Shown: positions 1 through 11,689 of the stretch, piece by piece
Position numbering within the stretch: the stretch's first letter is position 1
Layout of the letters: each line of letters begins with the position of its first letter
Source: Phyto melanocephala
Lineage: Eukaryota > Arthropoda > Insecta > Diptera > Rhinophoridae
Length of the DNA: 64,000 nt
Assembly: GCA_941918925.1 (NCBI GenBank)
Contig: OW799234.1
Span: 45,166,412 to 45,230,411 of the forward strand
Direction: 5' to 3'
Made by a program: the position numbers and the translations under genes
Notes under the pieces: generated by a model
What the model saw: only the letters and a program-made list of their open reading frames with translations
Database searches by the model: none
Told to the model about the DNA's origin: nothing

Positions 1-480
1 CAAAGGTGGCCCAACCTATAATAAACTTAACAAGCAGCAATGTTTTCCTCTATGGCTGCGAGGTATGGTGATTAGCAGTTAGATTGAAAAAGGGCAAATG
101 CCCTACTAGCCGCTCAGCAAACATCCGCATTGAGAAAAACATCTGAATATCGACAGTGTCAGAAACTGCAGCAAGCGTGATAGCCGGAATTAATCCTATC
201 GGCTGAACACACTTTTTTTAATGTGTTAAAGGTGGAGGCAGAAGCGGCAATAGCTCGAAATAAAAATGGCCCAATAACTGTGAAAAATAAAATCCCCACA
301 ATTATAGACAGCGAGGACAACTGGCGCATAGTGAAACGATATTGAAAGGATAAAATACGGATGAAAAAGAAGAATCTGGATGCATCAGATTAGGAACTGA
401 GCAGAAGAATCGGAACCCTTCACGCAACTAGTGGTGCTAACTTAAGAAACTCTAACCTCGGTTACGTGTGGAATCGGTAG
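1..480 (+). other. Degenerate coding-like fragment of unknown origin
   Basis: This stretch is richer in G+C than its surroundings and reads like decayed coding DNA. One plus-strand frame stays open for about 45 codons around 215-345 (it includes NGPITVKNKIP and DNWRIVKR) before a stop, and further short open blocks follow. It is probably a remnant of a transposon open reading frame cut off by the window edge. I do not recognise the family, and a chance open frame is not excluded. Confidence 0.25.
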
Positions 481-588
481 ACCCATGGGAAAGTCTGACA
501 TAACACATTGATGACGCCTTTTTTGGGTGTTTGAAAAATCTGTTTTCTAGCTTCTTTCTTGCAAAAAAAAATGCAGAAGTACTTTAAA

Positions 589-854
589 CAAGTAAGAGTG
601 CTATATTCGGCCGTGCCAAATCTGAAAATACACTTCACCATCATGTACATAGGGATAAACTCACATCGTAGCTTAACCTATGTTTAATGTTATTCCCCAT
701 TTTTCTTATTATTTCCGACGCGAGCCTTGATTTTGAATTTTTACGTAGTTCATTGTGTTCTACTAGTCAAGCCCTTTCATTTGATACCCATATTGATGAG
801 GTTAAAAAAAAATTTATCCGCCATTTTGTTTTAAACTTCATCTTGGATTTAAAT
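589..854 (+). repeat. Interspersed repeat family 2, 5' piece
   Basis: Begins with CAAGTAAGAGTGCTATATTC and an imperfect CGGC/GCCG hairpin, then 'accatcatgtacatag'. The 3' part (about 703-800) is repeated at 2720-2820 ('ttattatttccgacgcgagc'), so the family-1 copy at 855-2714 appears to have inserted into a family-2 copy, or to lie between two pieces of it. Relatives lie at 35.7, 45.8 and 60.2 kb. No coding content. Confidence 0.6.
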
Positions 855-2714
855 TTTTATACCCGCCACCAAAAAAATGGTGGGGGAATATTCATTTTGT
901 CATTTCGTTTGTAACACATCGAAATATCCATTTAAGACCCCATTAAGTATATATATTCAGAACCAGGGTTTGATTTGATGACGATCTAGCTATGTCCGTC
1001 CGTCTGTCCGCCTATCCGTCTGTCCGTCTATTGAAAGCACGATAGAGGTCGCACCGAAAAAGCTATGGGGCTCAAATTTTGCCAGAATCTTGTTTTTGTT
1101 TGGTATTGAAAATGGGCTAAATCGGAATATTAGGCAGAGAGTTATAGCTCGAAAAGCAAGAGTAGGTCGAAAAAACCGTGTCCTTCGAACATCGAATAAA
1201 ATGGAATTGAGTCCAAATGCATTAATGTAGACTCATGAAACTTCGAATATATATTTCCTGAGTAAAAACAATATTCTCCCCGAAAATTATCTAAATCTAT
1301 GCATTAGGAAAGGAGTTATCGATCAAAATGTACGAAAATTTATACCGCACAGTGTATTTTTCGGTATATTTAAAAACAAAAACGTCATGAAAGCAACAAA
1401 ATTGGATGTACGACTCTGAAATTTTGCACACTTTGCTTTTTGGTGAGAGGCTTTTTTGTAACGGAAAATCAATGTAACACGCCCACTTTTACGCCCACCT
1501 CCCATATAACGTTTTACATAAAATGCATATAATTTCTCTATTAATAAAGATTTTTGAATAATAAAGGCCTATATTGAAACACCTCAGTTGTACTCATTCG
1601 CAAAAATAACTTTGACACGCCTACTATAACGCCCACTTTTCACGTTATCTACCATTAATGAAATATAAAAGCTCATAAAACCGCAAAATTAGAGGTATGA
1701 TGATCAAATTTGCTACATATATCCTTCTCATCAATCTAATTGTTGTGTCAAAAAGTTTAGGTGACTCGCCTACTTTAACGCCTACCTCCCATATAACGGT
1801 TTATCTTAAATTCATGTAATTTCTCTATTGACAAAGTTTTTGGGAAAATAAAGGACTATATTGAAATATCTAAGTTGTATTTATTAGCAGAAACTTTATT
1901 GACACGCCTACTTTAACGTCCACTTTCATTGGAAGACTACATTTACAAAAGCATTTTAGTAGCATATCAAATTTATAAAGGGTGGTTAAATTTTAAGGGC
2001 CGATGTTGAATTTAAATAAAACACAAATTATTTAGGAAATTGTTATTATTTCTTTTTGTAATTATAATATTTGTATGGTTTAATTATGTACTTAACAAAA
2101 CATCGCCCAAATGACCCCCCCCCCTATCCTTGGCGCCACTCCTTGATCTGATGGTCCAAATTTTCAATGACAATGTTTATGCTCAATTGTTGGGCATGAT
2201 GATGAGTCGAGGTTGACTGCTCTTTTGTCACACTATCTTAAAAAACAGCAATGGTTCCCATTCAACGAACTAAGAAGGCATTCAGAGATTTTCTAACATT
2301 TTATACAGACCTGTTTTGCAGAAATTTAAATATTTTTTACAATTCTCCCGATTGTGGACGAATTTGAACGATGATGTTGATCAAAAGAATTACGAAGTGC
2401 ACAAAATGCATTTTGATTAGAACGCCCATTTTCATAAAAAAACCTGAATAACTTTAAAGCGTTGCTCATTTGCGTATCTTTCTACGGATCAAATTGAGTA
2501 AGTTTGAGATTGAATTTAAAGACTAGGTGTAGTTCACCTTCAACATGGGCCCTTAAAATTTAACCACCCTCTACAAAGAAAGTGATACATATATTATTAT
2601 AAAGAGATTATTTCATAATGATTAACAAAATAATAAATATTGTGCTGTAAATGTACACAAAATTGGTGGTGGATATAAAAGATTCGGCACAGCTGAATAT
2701 AGTGCTCTTACTTG
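855..2714 (-). repeat. Interspersed repeat family 1, diverged copy C
   Basis: Reverse-oriented relative of the 2.7-kb copies at 39.1 and 49.7 kb. It starts with TTTTATACCCGCCACC and ends with the GATTCGGCACAGCTGAATAT hairpin followed by GTGCTCTTACTTG. Inside are the family hallmarks: repeated 'gtgggcgttaaagtaggcgtgtc' blocks, a CCGTCTGTCCG-rich stretch, and a nested mariner-like insertion at 1978-2572. A 60-codon open frame on the minus strand (1323-1505) is nearly shared with the other copies, but the frame is broken in older copies, so it is not annotated as a gene. Confidence 0.75.
1978..2572 (-). mobile_element. Nested Tc1/mariner-like remnant
   Basis: About 595 bp bounded by inverted repeats: AGGGTGGTTAAATTTTAAGG at the left and its complement CTTAAAATTTAACCACCCT at the right. 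The sister family-1 copy at 3.4 kb lacks it; there the sequence runs straight from 'atgtatcactttg' into 'aacttcgatatgc' through a TA. That empty site indicates insertion at TA, the target of Tc1/mariner elements. Internal sequence is decayed; related copies at 39-40 kb retain a possible transposase C-terminus. The superfamily call rests on the TIR plus TA inference. Confidence 0.5.
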
Positions 2715-3404
2715 TTCTTATTATTTCCGACGCGAGCCTTGTTTTTGAATTCATACATAGTTCACTGTGTTCTACTAGTCAAGCCCTTTCATTTGATACC
2801 CATATTTAGGGTGTTTAAGAAGTTACATTTTAAAATACCAGATTTGACCCATATATAAATTTATTGTCCGCCAACATGAATTTTAATTTTTTGATAGTGC
2901 TTATATTGCGCTAGTCAAGTCCTTTCAGATGATACTAATATTGACTCTCTCGGTTGTCTAGAAGCTGAAAAAAGTTGATTTTCGTTTGTAAATTTTTGAT
3001 ATATATATTTTTAAAAACAAATTTTTGCCCATAACTTTACCTATTACAGTCTACTTTACCAAACATTTTTCTCAAGTATCGCTAGAGGCATATTATTTCT
3101 ACAAATAGTAGCAAAGTAACCTATAAATTATCCTATGGCTAAACAATTTTAATGTTGGTGTTAAAAATATGGGAAAAAACAGAAGCTGTTGTGGTTTTTA
3201 TTCTTATATCTCAGAAAGTTATGGAGCGGTTGTGCTGACTTTCAATAGCGTTTTGTTTCCGGATATTTTCAAAAGATTGATACCATACGCAGATCTGACG
3301 AACATATGGTTGCTTCTAAAATTTGATTTCAACCAACACATGCACAGATGGACATGGCCTAATGGACTCCTTCATTCATAAGCTTTCGAAAAATATATAG
3401 CTAT
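2715..3404 (+). repeat. Interspersed repeat family 2, longer piece
   Basis: Matches the pieces at 589-854, 35.7-36.8 kb (reverse) and 45.8-46.7 kb (reverse): shared 'tactagtcaagccctttcat' and 'gatctgacgaacat...ttcaaccaacacatg' blocks. The open frame at 3169-3381 has an echo at 45866-46066 on the other strand (shared FPDI, ADL, FNQHM), consistent with common nucleotide descent. The frames lack other support, so I treat them as non-coding repeat. Confidence 0.55.
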
Positions 3405-4224
3405 GAAGTAATCTCTTTATACTTAAATATGTATCACTTTGTTTATATAACTTCGATATGCTAATAAATTTTTGTCAAAATTTAGTCTTTCGATGAAAGT
3501 GGGCGTTAAAGTAGGCGTAACAACATAGTTTCTGCTAATAAATAAAATTGAGATTTTAAATATAGTCTTTATTCTTCTAAACACTTTGTCCATAGAGAAA
3601 TTATATGAATTCAAGATAAAGCGTTATATGGGAGGTGGGCGTGTTTTATTGTTTTTTCGTTGGTGCAAAGCCTCTGACCAAAAATCAATGTTTGCGAAAT
3701 TTTAGAATCATACTTCTAATTTATTCAGTTTTACTATGTTTTAAATTGTGAATATACCAAAAAATACACTTTACGGTATATATTTTCATATATTTTAATC
3801 TATAACTCCTTTCCCAATGCATAGATTTAATTTTCAGGAAAAAATATTCATTTTACTCAGGAGGTATGGGCTCCATATTAATGCGTTTGGATACAATTGC
3901 ATTTTATTCGATGTTGGAAGGACATGGTTTTTTTTACCAACTCTTGCATTACGAGCTATAACTCTCTTCCTAATAGTCCGATTGAACTCATTTTCAAAAC
4001 CATAATATTCTGGAAAAGTTTTAACTTTCTAGCTTTTTCGGTTCGAGCTTAATTGTGCTTTCAAGAGATGGACAGACGAACGGACATAGCTTGATCGTCA
4101 TAAAATAAAACCAGGATTCAGAAAATATGTTCTTTATGGAGTCTAAAATGGATATTTCGATGTGTTACAAACAAAATGACAAAATGAATATACCCCCACC
4201 ATTTTTTAAGCGGCGGGTATAAAA
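3405..4224 (+). repeat. Interspersed repeat family 1, copy D (5'-truncated)
   Basis: Plus-oriented, diverged copy ending in GCGGCGGGTATAAAA. It contains the 'gtgggcgttaaagtaggcgt' block, the 'cactttacggtatatattttc' block and the '...gacagacgaacggacatagc' tract. It lacks the mariner-like insertion present in other copies and therefore preserves the empty TA site near 3440-3460. Confidence 0.65.
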
Positions 4225-6163
4225 ATATCTCTTTTTTTGACATAATCGAATATATTACCAAACGACAAAGATTTAAAGGAACTTAAGATTTTATTGAAAT
4301 TACTTTAAAACTTCTTATGTGTTGTTAAGAAGCAATTATGTATCATATACAAGAAATTTGGTAAAAAATTCTTTTAATACCCACAAAACACTTATATACA
4401 AGTAATTGTACAACAAAAATTCAAAATTCTTTTGAAGTTTTTTTACAAAGCATGTAATTAATTTACAACAAACAACACAGGTTTCAGCACTTTATTGTTC
4501 TGTTTAATATAAAATCATATCCTTGTATCTGTATAAATATTTTCCTACTATTTTCTGTATAGAATTTATTCATTGCAATAATTTTTAAAAAAACTTTTTA
4601 TATTAAAAATTAAATTAAAATATTTTGAGGAAGCCCCTGTATTTTGTATGCATTTAAAAGAAGATTTTTATACAAAAAAAAAATATATTAACAAAACATT
4701 TATAACGTTTATTCTTTTATTTTATATTTTTCTTTCAAACAGCAACCTGAAAACTCTACGCTAATTTGAATAACTTTTATACAAACAACATCAGATGGTA
4801 ATATCAACAACAATGGCGACATCAGTGGCAGCAGGAACATTTTCACTTAAAGTCATTTAACGATAATAATACATTTGAGTTGAGGTAGTATGTATTAATA
4901 ATGCGAGAAATATTTTTTGTACATATCCTCCAAGCAAATGGCAGTTCAATTATGGGTTGTTGTAACTTTAAAGTCACTACTTCAACTCTATTTATAACAG
5001 TGATAAATTTTACAACAACAAATTACATTCATTGTAAGTTCTGATCTTACTCTTGTTATTTTTTCTTTTTGTAAATTAAACCATGGAAATAGGCACTTAT
5101 TCGTTACAAATACATTATAATTATTATTTAAATAAAATTGACTATTTCATTTGTATGTTGTATTGTTAAACGTCATTTGATATTTATCGTGAGGAAAATA
5201 AAAAATCAAAAATGAAAAACTTTATCGAGTCTTAATTTTAAAGATTTATAAAAAATATTTAAAAAATATCTTTAGTAAAAATTTTTAACAAAGATAAAAA
5301 TATCAAAAAAGCATTTGAGTTGAAAAATATTGTTTTATTTTGAGAGAAAAAACTTTTTTATTTTCCATCTCTGTATGAATTCAATACAACAGCTTAAAAA
5401 TATTGAGATTGATATTGTATTGTTATACAAAGTTTTTCAATTAAAATTATTAACAACAAGCATAAACATACATGAACTAAATTCACATAATGTTTCCTGC
5501 ACTCAAAAAGTTAGTTCTTGGAAAATTACAAATTTAATAAAAACTAAATTTTATTATTTGTAGAAAGTATTACTGAGTTGGATCGTTTCTCCCCGAACCC
5601 CGAACGGTGACACTATTTGAATAAGAAAATGATCTTATATTCGACGATTATAATTTAATTTCGTTTCGTTTCTTTTCTCGATACAAATTGTGTGATGGGT
5701 ATAATTTTATACGCATTAATTTGGATGTGCGTGTATTGGTGAATAGAAAAACAAATATTAAGATGTTGCTGCTACTAGTGTTGTTGTTGATGTGTTGATT
5801 TTTTGTCATTATAAATATTTAAAATGTACATAAATACGTATGCAACAGCCACCGAAATAAAGTCAAAAGACTATAGACTATATCAGAAAAAATTTAGATA
5901 ACAAATGCTTACATAAAAAAAAACCGAATTGGGTGTCTACATATTTAGTTGAAGCTACTTAAGAAACAATAACAAGACAGATTGAAAAATTAAAAGAAAT
6001 AAATAACTTTTCTTTAATGGTTAACAGCAGTCTTTAATACCAGTAGTTCTGCATACAAGACAAAACACCATAACATTTGAGAAAATATAATAAATAAAAT
6101 TCATCCTAGTAGAAAAACGTTAATAATTTCTCGAATGGAAATATATGGAGAATTCACAATATG
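4225..6163. other. AT-rich intergenic DNA, no gene seen
   Basis: Long A/T runs and short simple-sequence stretches. The open frame at 5330-5563 (77 codons) has no recognisable domain, no upstream promoter signal and composition like its surroundings. Nothing else is supported here. Confidence 0.5.
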
Positions 6164-6292
6164 TCCTAAGTGTCGTATTGTCACAATATGACAACATTTT
6201 AAAAATGTATTCAAAATTAACAATAAACAATACAATACTTAACATTAATTTCAATTTTTTAATTAGGGCTTTATGACAATACGACACTTAGA
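6164..6292. repeat. Hairpin MITE-like element (CTAAGTGTCGTATTGTCA arms)
   Basis: CTAAGTGTCGTATTGTCA near 6165 is exactly inverted as TGACAATACGACACTTAG at about 6273-6291, leaving an AT-rich core of about 90 bp. A single diverged arm (CCTAAGTGTCGTATTATCA) occurs at about 9081. That suggests a small dispersed non-autonomous DNA element. No target duplication is clear. Confidence 0.5.
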
Positions 6293-7288
6293 AAATCTTT
6301 TGAATAGACCAATAATTAAATAATAAACTTTTAGTTAAGCGTCTATACACACAAATTTTCTTAAGAATTTTTTTTGTTTAAGTTATATATGTATGTATGT
6401 TTATGTATGTATATGTATGTAGTACATTTGTGTGTCCAAAAAGTTAAAAATTCGTTTTTTAATGCATTATTTCCTTATTTATTTCAATGATGCCAAGATA
6501 ATTATTTATAATATCTCATGTACTAAGAAATATGACAAAATTTCCGATTTACTTACTTAGGCGCGCGAGAGCAAACATACTTTTGTATTTCTTGATGGCT
6601 TGACTTATTTAGAAAATAATTGTTTTCGTTGTTTCAATATGTCAGTTGAGTACGCAGAAACATTACGTAAAACATTAAATTAATGCTTCAAAGCTTCTCC
6701 CTAATAAACAAGTACTGGCAGTTCTTTGTTAACAGTTAAGGTTTAGAGAAACTTGCAACAAATTAAAAAAAACTTTTTAGAGATCGATATGTTCCCTTAG
6801 CTACAGTGGACAAACAATTTATCAAAAAAGAGAAAAAGGCGTTAATTTGAAGTGTTGGGGAGCAAAAGCAGCACACTAAATAGTTTAAATTTAATGTAGA
6901 AGCATTAAAAATAACATTAGCAAACAATTTTATAACAGAACTTACATCATTAGGTTTTATCTTCTGTAAAGATTTAATTATTTGAGTCAGGTAATTTCTA
7001 TCTAAGACCATAGATTAATTCTTTTAATAAAAATCATATAGTCTTGTTATATTGGATTTATGGGGATAAATCCTATAAAACCCTACAATTAGACTTCAAT
7101 TATATTAGATTCGGCCCCACACACCATGCACCAAACTTAATGGATGAATTAAATAAAATGTTTAATGAAGTGTTCTTTTATAAAGTTTTTTCAGAACAAT
7201 TCGACAAATAGCCTGATTTTAAAAATTATAATGAACGAAGCATATAAAAAGTAAAAAAACTATTTTGAACTAAATTACATAATAATTG
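6293..7288. other. AT-rich intergenic DNA with a TATG/TGTATG run
   Basis: Contains a short TATGTATGT microsatellite near 6390-6425 and otherwise unremarkable AT-rich sequence. The 82-codon minus frame at 6763-7011 shows no recognisable domain. Confidence 0.45.
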
Positions 7289-7399
7289 CCGTATTCATAA
7301 AAAATATTTTAGGATTATTAAATGCTTATTTGACAAATTTCTATGCAACATCTGTCAAATAAGCTTTTAATAAACCTTAAATATTTTTTATGTATACGG
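7289..7399. repeat. Near-perfect long hairpin (MITE-like)
   Basis: Left arm 7289-7334 (CGTATTCATAAAAAATATTT ... CTTATTTGACA) pairs with right arm 7353-7398 (TGTCAAATAAGC ... AAATATTTTTTATGTATACG) around a loop of about 18 nt. Arms of about 46 bp have only a few mismatches. A partial relative ('gcttgacaaatttctgc...tatcaaataag') lies at about 36845-36890, supporting a dispersed element over a unique hairpin. Confidence 0.6.
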
Positions 7400-8124
7400 G
7401 CGTAAGTATTTTGTCTGCGGTAATTTTTTTTATTGGAAAAAAACATTTATCTGTGATAGCGGAGAAAGTATTTGATGGCTTTGGCATTAAACTTTGCAGG
7501 TCCTGTGTTTCAAAGACCACACAAGGACCTGGAACCTTTTTAAGTTTTGGGTCTTGAAATCAAAAGTTTTCAGGAAATAAGTTATAAAATATCTGAATAG
7601 GTCAATTACGCACATTATTATCAAAAAATCCTTTAATCTCAACGAACGAAAAATATACCCAATTCAACTCGTCAGTTTAAATTTAAAAATGTTTGTTTTA
7701 ATTTGTTATCTTAATAATATTGTTTGTTTTTTTTTTTTTATCAAATATTTTGACATTTTTAAAACTTAATTTTTGTTTAAATATTTTTTAATAAAATTAA
7801 TTTTTTGTTTTAAATTAAATTAATAAATATTTGTTTAAATTAACTTAAAGATACTTAATTCATTTTAGAAATACATATTGAATTATTTTACACACACATA
7901 CACCGCCTAGAACTACAGTAAGCAACATAAAGTGAATACTTATATTGTTACAGATTTATTTTTAAATAGCTTACTTTACATTATAATTTATTTTTGTTGT
8001 AGTAGTTTAAGTTACTATAGTTTATTTCGCTGGTTGTTTGAACATTATATTAAGTTGTTATTATGTGTAGCATACTCATAGGCACTTTTATTATTCCTGC
8101 ATATTACTTAACGCTTAATTTAAA
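7400..8124. other. AT-rich intergenic DNA, no gene seen
   Basis: Homopolymer-rich A/T sequence. I see no coding, RNA or transposon signal. Confidence 0.45.
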
Positions 8125-8416
8125 TGTAACGGTTTTCGAATGTACTAGAATGTACATACGAGAACTTTGTCAAATGTTACCGAACACCACTATGTTACTA
8201 TAAAAAGCCAAACAACACAGCTAACATGATCAGTACATGATCAGATTACAGTAGAGCTTGTTAAGTGTGTGTCAAAGTGTATAACAATAAGTATAGTGAT
8301 ATAAAAACAATATCTGAGTGTATTTAAATAAATAAAGTGCTCTTAATTTTATAACTAATTTCAACTGTTTATTTAAAGGAAATAAGCCAACATTTATAAA
8401 AGGTATAAACGTAACA
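8125..8416 (+). repeat. Candidate solo LTR
   Basis: A 292-bp block opening TGTAACGG and closing ACGTAACA, so it has short inverted TGTTAC/GTAACA-type ends. Inside are a TATA box (CTATAAAAAGCC, near 8199) and AATAAATAAAG (near 8328) in the order expected of a retrotransposon promoter followed by polyadenylation signal. No matching target duplication (left TAAA, right ATAT), no adjacent recognisable primer site and no internal genes are seen, so it may be a decayed solo LTR or a chance arrangement. Confidence 0.35.
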
Positions 8417-8436
8417 ATATATACTGGAAAACGAAG

Positions 8437-8491
8437 AACTCAATAGTTCCGGCGGATAGCAGAACGCGGAGTTTTGTAACTATTGAGTTTA
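8437..8491. repeat. Short inverted repeat with GC-rich loop
   Basis: GAACTCAATAGTT and AACTATTGAGTTT flank 'ccggcggatagcagaacgcgg', the most GC-rich stretch in this neighbourhood. It lies 20 bp beyond the candidate LTR. Function unknown. Confidence 0.4.
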
Positions 8492-10560
8492 TATTTTTTA
8501 TTTATATAACTTATATTAAATATTAACGTAAAATACAAAAAATATATATTTGTTTTAAAATATATTAAATTCATTTTAAAATTTAGTATGGTATTAATAC
8601 ATAGGTTTGTTTTTGTGTAAGAGTTATTTTTTTTTTATTCGAATTTCAAAATGTTACAAAATTATATACTCAAATATAATGTTTTTCTGATATTTCTTTC
8701 TTTTATTTTTGTTAAAATTTTTTACAATAAATCAAGGTAAATCAAGAACTATACCATATAGAATAAGAAGGGGATATGAAAATTTGTCTTTGTCTTCTGT
8801 TATTTAAATGAATTCATTATTAATTTTTTAATTTCGGAATATTTTTGAACAGTTTCTTATTTGTAATAAAATAAATTTCCGATGGTGTGTAATTTGCTTA
8901 CTTTTTTTTCAAAACGCTTATGTGAAGTTTATCATATTTTATAAGTTTATATTAACGTTAACTTATACCAGCAGCTGCTAGTCTGGTGCCCTGAATTTAA
9001 ATAAAAAGTTTCGAAAATTCAGTAACATCCTTCGTTATTAACAAAAAATAAATTTATTTTTCTGATTAATTCAAAAGAAGTCCTAAGTGTCGTATTATCA
9101 TGACGTAATAATTTTCTTAAAATGTTAAATAGTCTCGAGCAATTTTTGACTAATAAGTACAGCAATAAAATATACAATATTAAACAAATTTTAATTGTGA
9201 AAGATTTTCCTCAAATTGTCTTATTATCTTTGATTTTATTAAATATTTGTTGATAAGTTTCTTTTCCGCAGGTTATAAAATAAAAATGTTGGGAAAGTAC
9301 TGACATAAATTATATAAATCTACGTATATATCTTGCGACAAAAACCTTAACTTAGTCAATCTGGCAGACCAATGAAACAGTAGAACTGGATCGTAAAAAT
9401 TTAATTAAAATGCTAATAGCTTTACACCCTCAAATCTATGCAATAAAAAACTCAAGTGATTTTGTTTATAAATCCTATTTCTTTGCGTGATCTGTGACTT
9501 TAATTTTTTTTATCCCACAATTCGTTTGTGTCATTTATGGGCTAGAATGCTTTTGATGCGTAAATAAAAAAAAAATATTTCAACTATTTGTTTTAGTAAA
9601 GCGGCGAAACAAAACAGGGATGACAACAATGAAAACATATGGAACATTGACACAAGAAAAAATGTAACATAAAATCACTTACCTTTTAAATTGACTGAGT
9701 ATATTCCGTCTAAAATCCAATTGTTAAGTGGTACACAACTTTTCTTTTAGTTTTCTGCCTTTACCATACAGCATGATTTACTGTAAAAGCATTGATTAAA
9801 ACACTTTAACGTTTAAGGAAAAGAAAATGACATTTGTTTTTTATTTTCCTTTTCTGTATGAAAATTTATTTATCAATTTATTTTAGTGTTTGTATTTTAT
9901 CTTATTTATTAAGGTTCAAAGCCTTTTTATTTATTTGTATTTTTATTTTTTTTTTATATGTTTTATTTGTGTGTGTATTTTGTGTTATCATTAATTTCAA
10001 TTATTTGTTTGAATGAATTAATTTCTGGTGTTTTTATTTTATTAGATTTATATTGTAACACCTTAAGTATATTTCAAGGTAAATACATTTGGGTTTTTCA
10101 AATGCCAGATTAAACGTTTTTATTATTTTCTGTTAATCTTATGATTTTTTTTTTTCTTCAATAGATACTTAAATTTATAAATTTAAATTAGAGGGATTGA
10201 CTGGTATTAGTGCCAATGCTATAATAAATAAAAATATACAAAAAAATATTAAATATTCATATAGTGATTGAATTTTTGATTCCTTTTGTAGCCAACAACT
10301 GGACTTTTGATATATGGTTTTGGTTTTCATGGCGGAATTCATCTTCGTACAATAAACGGAGTTCATCTCTGTCAAAGCAAGTCAATTTATAAGATATTAA
10401 AAACATTTTATTTGTTACAGCAACCCCACATGCTTGCAGAACATACATAATACATCTACTCATTCCATTTTTCCATTTAACATGTAAGCACTTCATTAAA
10501 AATTGTTTGTAAAATAAATTTCTTTTAATTATTACACTGCTTTACAAATTTTTAATTTGG
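8492..10560. other. AT-rich intergenic DNA, no gene seen
   Basis: Open frames here (9834-10016, 10175-10375, 10257-10496) have no recognised family. A sequence with an acceptor-like TTTTACAG and a GTAAGTG donor on the minus strand around 9683-9790 could be a short untranslated exon, but nothing else supports it. Confidence 0.4.
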
Positions 10561-11217
10561 AAAAATACCAAGAACGCCACATGCCTAGATAAGTTAATTG
10601 GGACCTCCTGAACACGAAAAACGCTGTCATTTTTTTTTTCTAAGTACCGTTTTTTAGATAACGGTACTTTTGTGTTTTTTGGTGTATGGTCCCACTCAAA
10701 CCCTTGTGGAGCCCAACCGAAAAGTCTATATATATAGTGTGTGAGCAATGAAGATGAAAATATTGTCGTTCCACTAAATCCTTAATAAAAACTTTATTTT
10801 TCATCCGATTTTTTACAAATTACGCTTAAAATGTTGGTAATTAAGCTATTTGGTAAAAAAAATAAAACATTCCAGATCCTTACTATAACGTAGAAAAAAA
10901 ACGAAGTAAATATGAAAAATTTTGAAAAAAAAACGTTAAAAATAGGCAAATTTTGAACTTTGAGGTGCCATAACTCAGCCATTTCTTATCAGATAGAAAT
11001 TTTCAGCATATCGACGGAAAAGGCATTCAATTACCTTTCTAACGATATGCCACTTATCTCGATCAGGCTCCACAAGGGTTTGAGTGAGACCATACACCGA
11101 AAAACACAAAAGTACCGTTATCTAAAAAACGGTACTTAGAAAAAAAAAAAATAAGGTTTTTCGTGTTCAGGAGGTCCCAATTAACTTATCTAGGCATGTG
11201 GCGTTCTTGGTATTTTT
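10561..11217. mobile_element. Non-autonomous element with 153-bp terminal inverted repeats
   Basis: Left arm 10561-10713 (AAAAATACCAAGAACGCCAC ... CTTGTGGAGCC) is the near-exact inverse of right arm 11066-11217. The spacer is about 350 bp with no coding capacity. Each arm holds its own small hairpin, AGTACCGTT...AACGGTACT, so the element is a hairpin carrying hairpins. This fits a foldback element or long-TIR MITE. The class cannot be named because no convincing target-site duplication is seen (left flank TTTGG, right flank TGGCT). Confidence 0.7.
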
Positions 11218-11349
11218 TGGCTGTAAACCAGTGTTCTAAACATTTCTTAAAATAGTAAAAGACTGGTTAAAAATTATCGATATATCATATTGTTACTGTA
11301 AGTAAAATATATTTGAAAAAATTTTATCAATAAAGTTTAGAAGAAACTT

Positions 11350-11592
11350 TGCAGGGTTATTTTAAACAATTATGCCAATTAAGTATAATAGTCAAAACAT
11401 GTTGGTCCAACAAAAACGCACGATGCTTACAAAAAGTTTTCAGAGAATTATCACAACATTTTTTATTACGAAGATGGATAGACTTTCTAAGGTGGTGAAA
11501 ATATCTTCGTCTTCTGCCAGGATTCGAACCATTGGCGCAATGCCCGATTTCAATACTACACAACGCCGTCACTAACCAACTGAATATATCCC
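11350..11592 (-). repeat. tRNA-derived SINE-like element
   Basis: On the minus strand an A-box-like TGGTTAGTGACGG (11566-11578) is followed about 35 nt later by a perfect B box, GGTTCGAATCC (11520-11530), the spacing of a tRNA-type RNA polymerase III promoter. The surrounding sequence does not fold as an intact tRNA; it runs on into an unrelated body of roughly 170 bp ending in AT-rich DNA. A SINE with a tRNA head is the best reading. It lies just beyond the broken end of the retrotransposon. Confidence 0.6.
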
Positions 11593-11689
11593 TATCAAAT
11601 TCTATAAAAATTATAATCCATAAAATAGCTTTTTCTAACTAATGTGTTAAGAAAGGTAGATAAAAAAATAAAATAATAAAAAAAATAAT

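Noticed and set aside
3169..3381. 70-codon frame in family-2 repeat as a gene
   Set aside because: Echoed at 45866-46066 but without any domain; shared descent of repeat DNA explains it.
9683..9790. Exon-like block with acceptor and donor consensus on the minus strand
   Set aside because: All three frames contain stops within a short distance and no partner exon was seen.
10257..10496. 79-codon minus frame with apparently protein-like composition
   Set aside because: No family recognised, no promoter or splice evidence.
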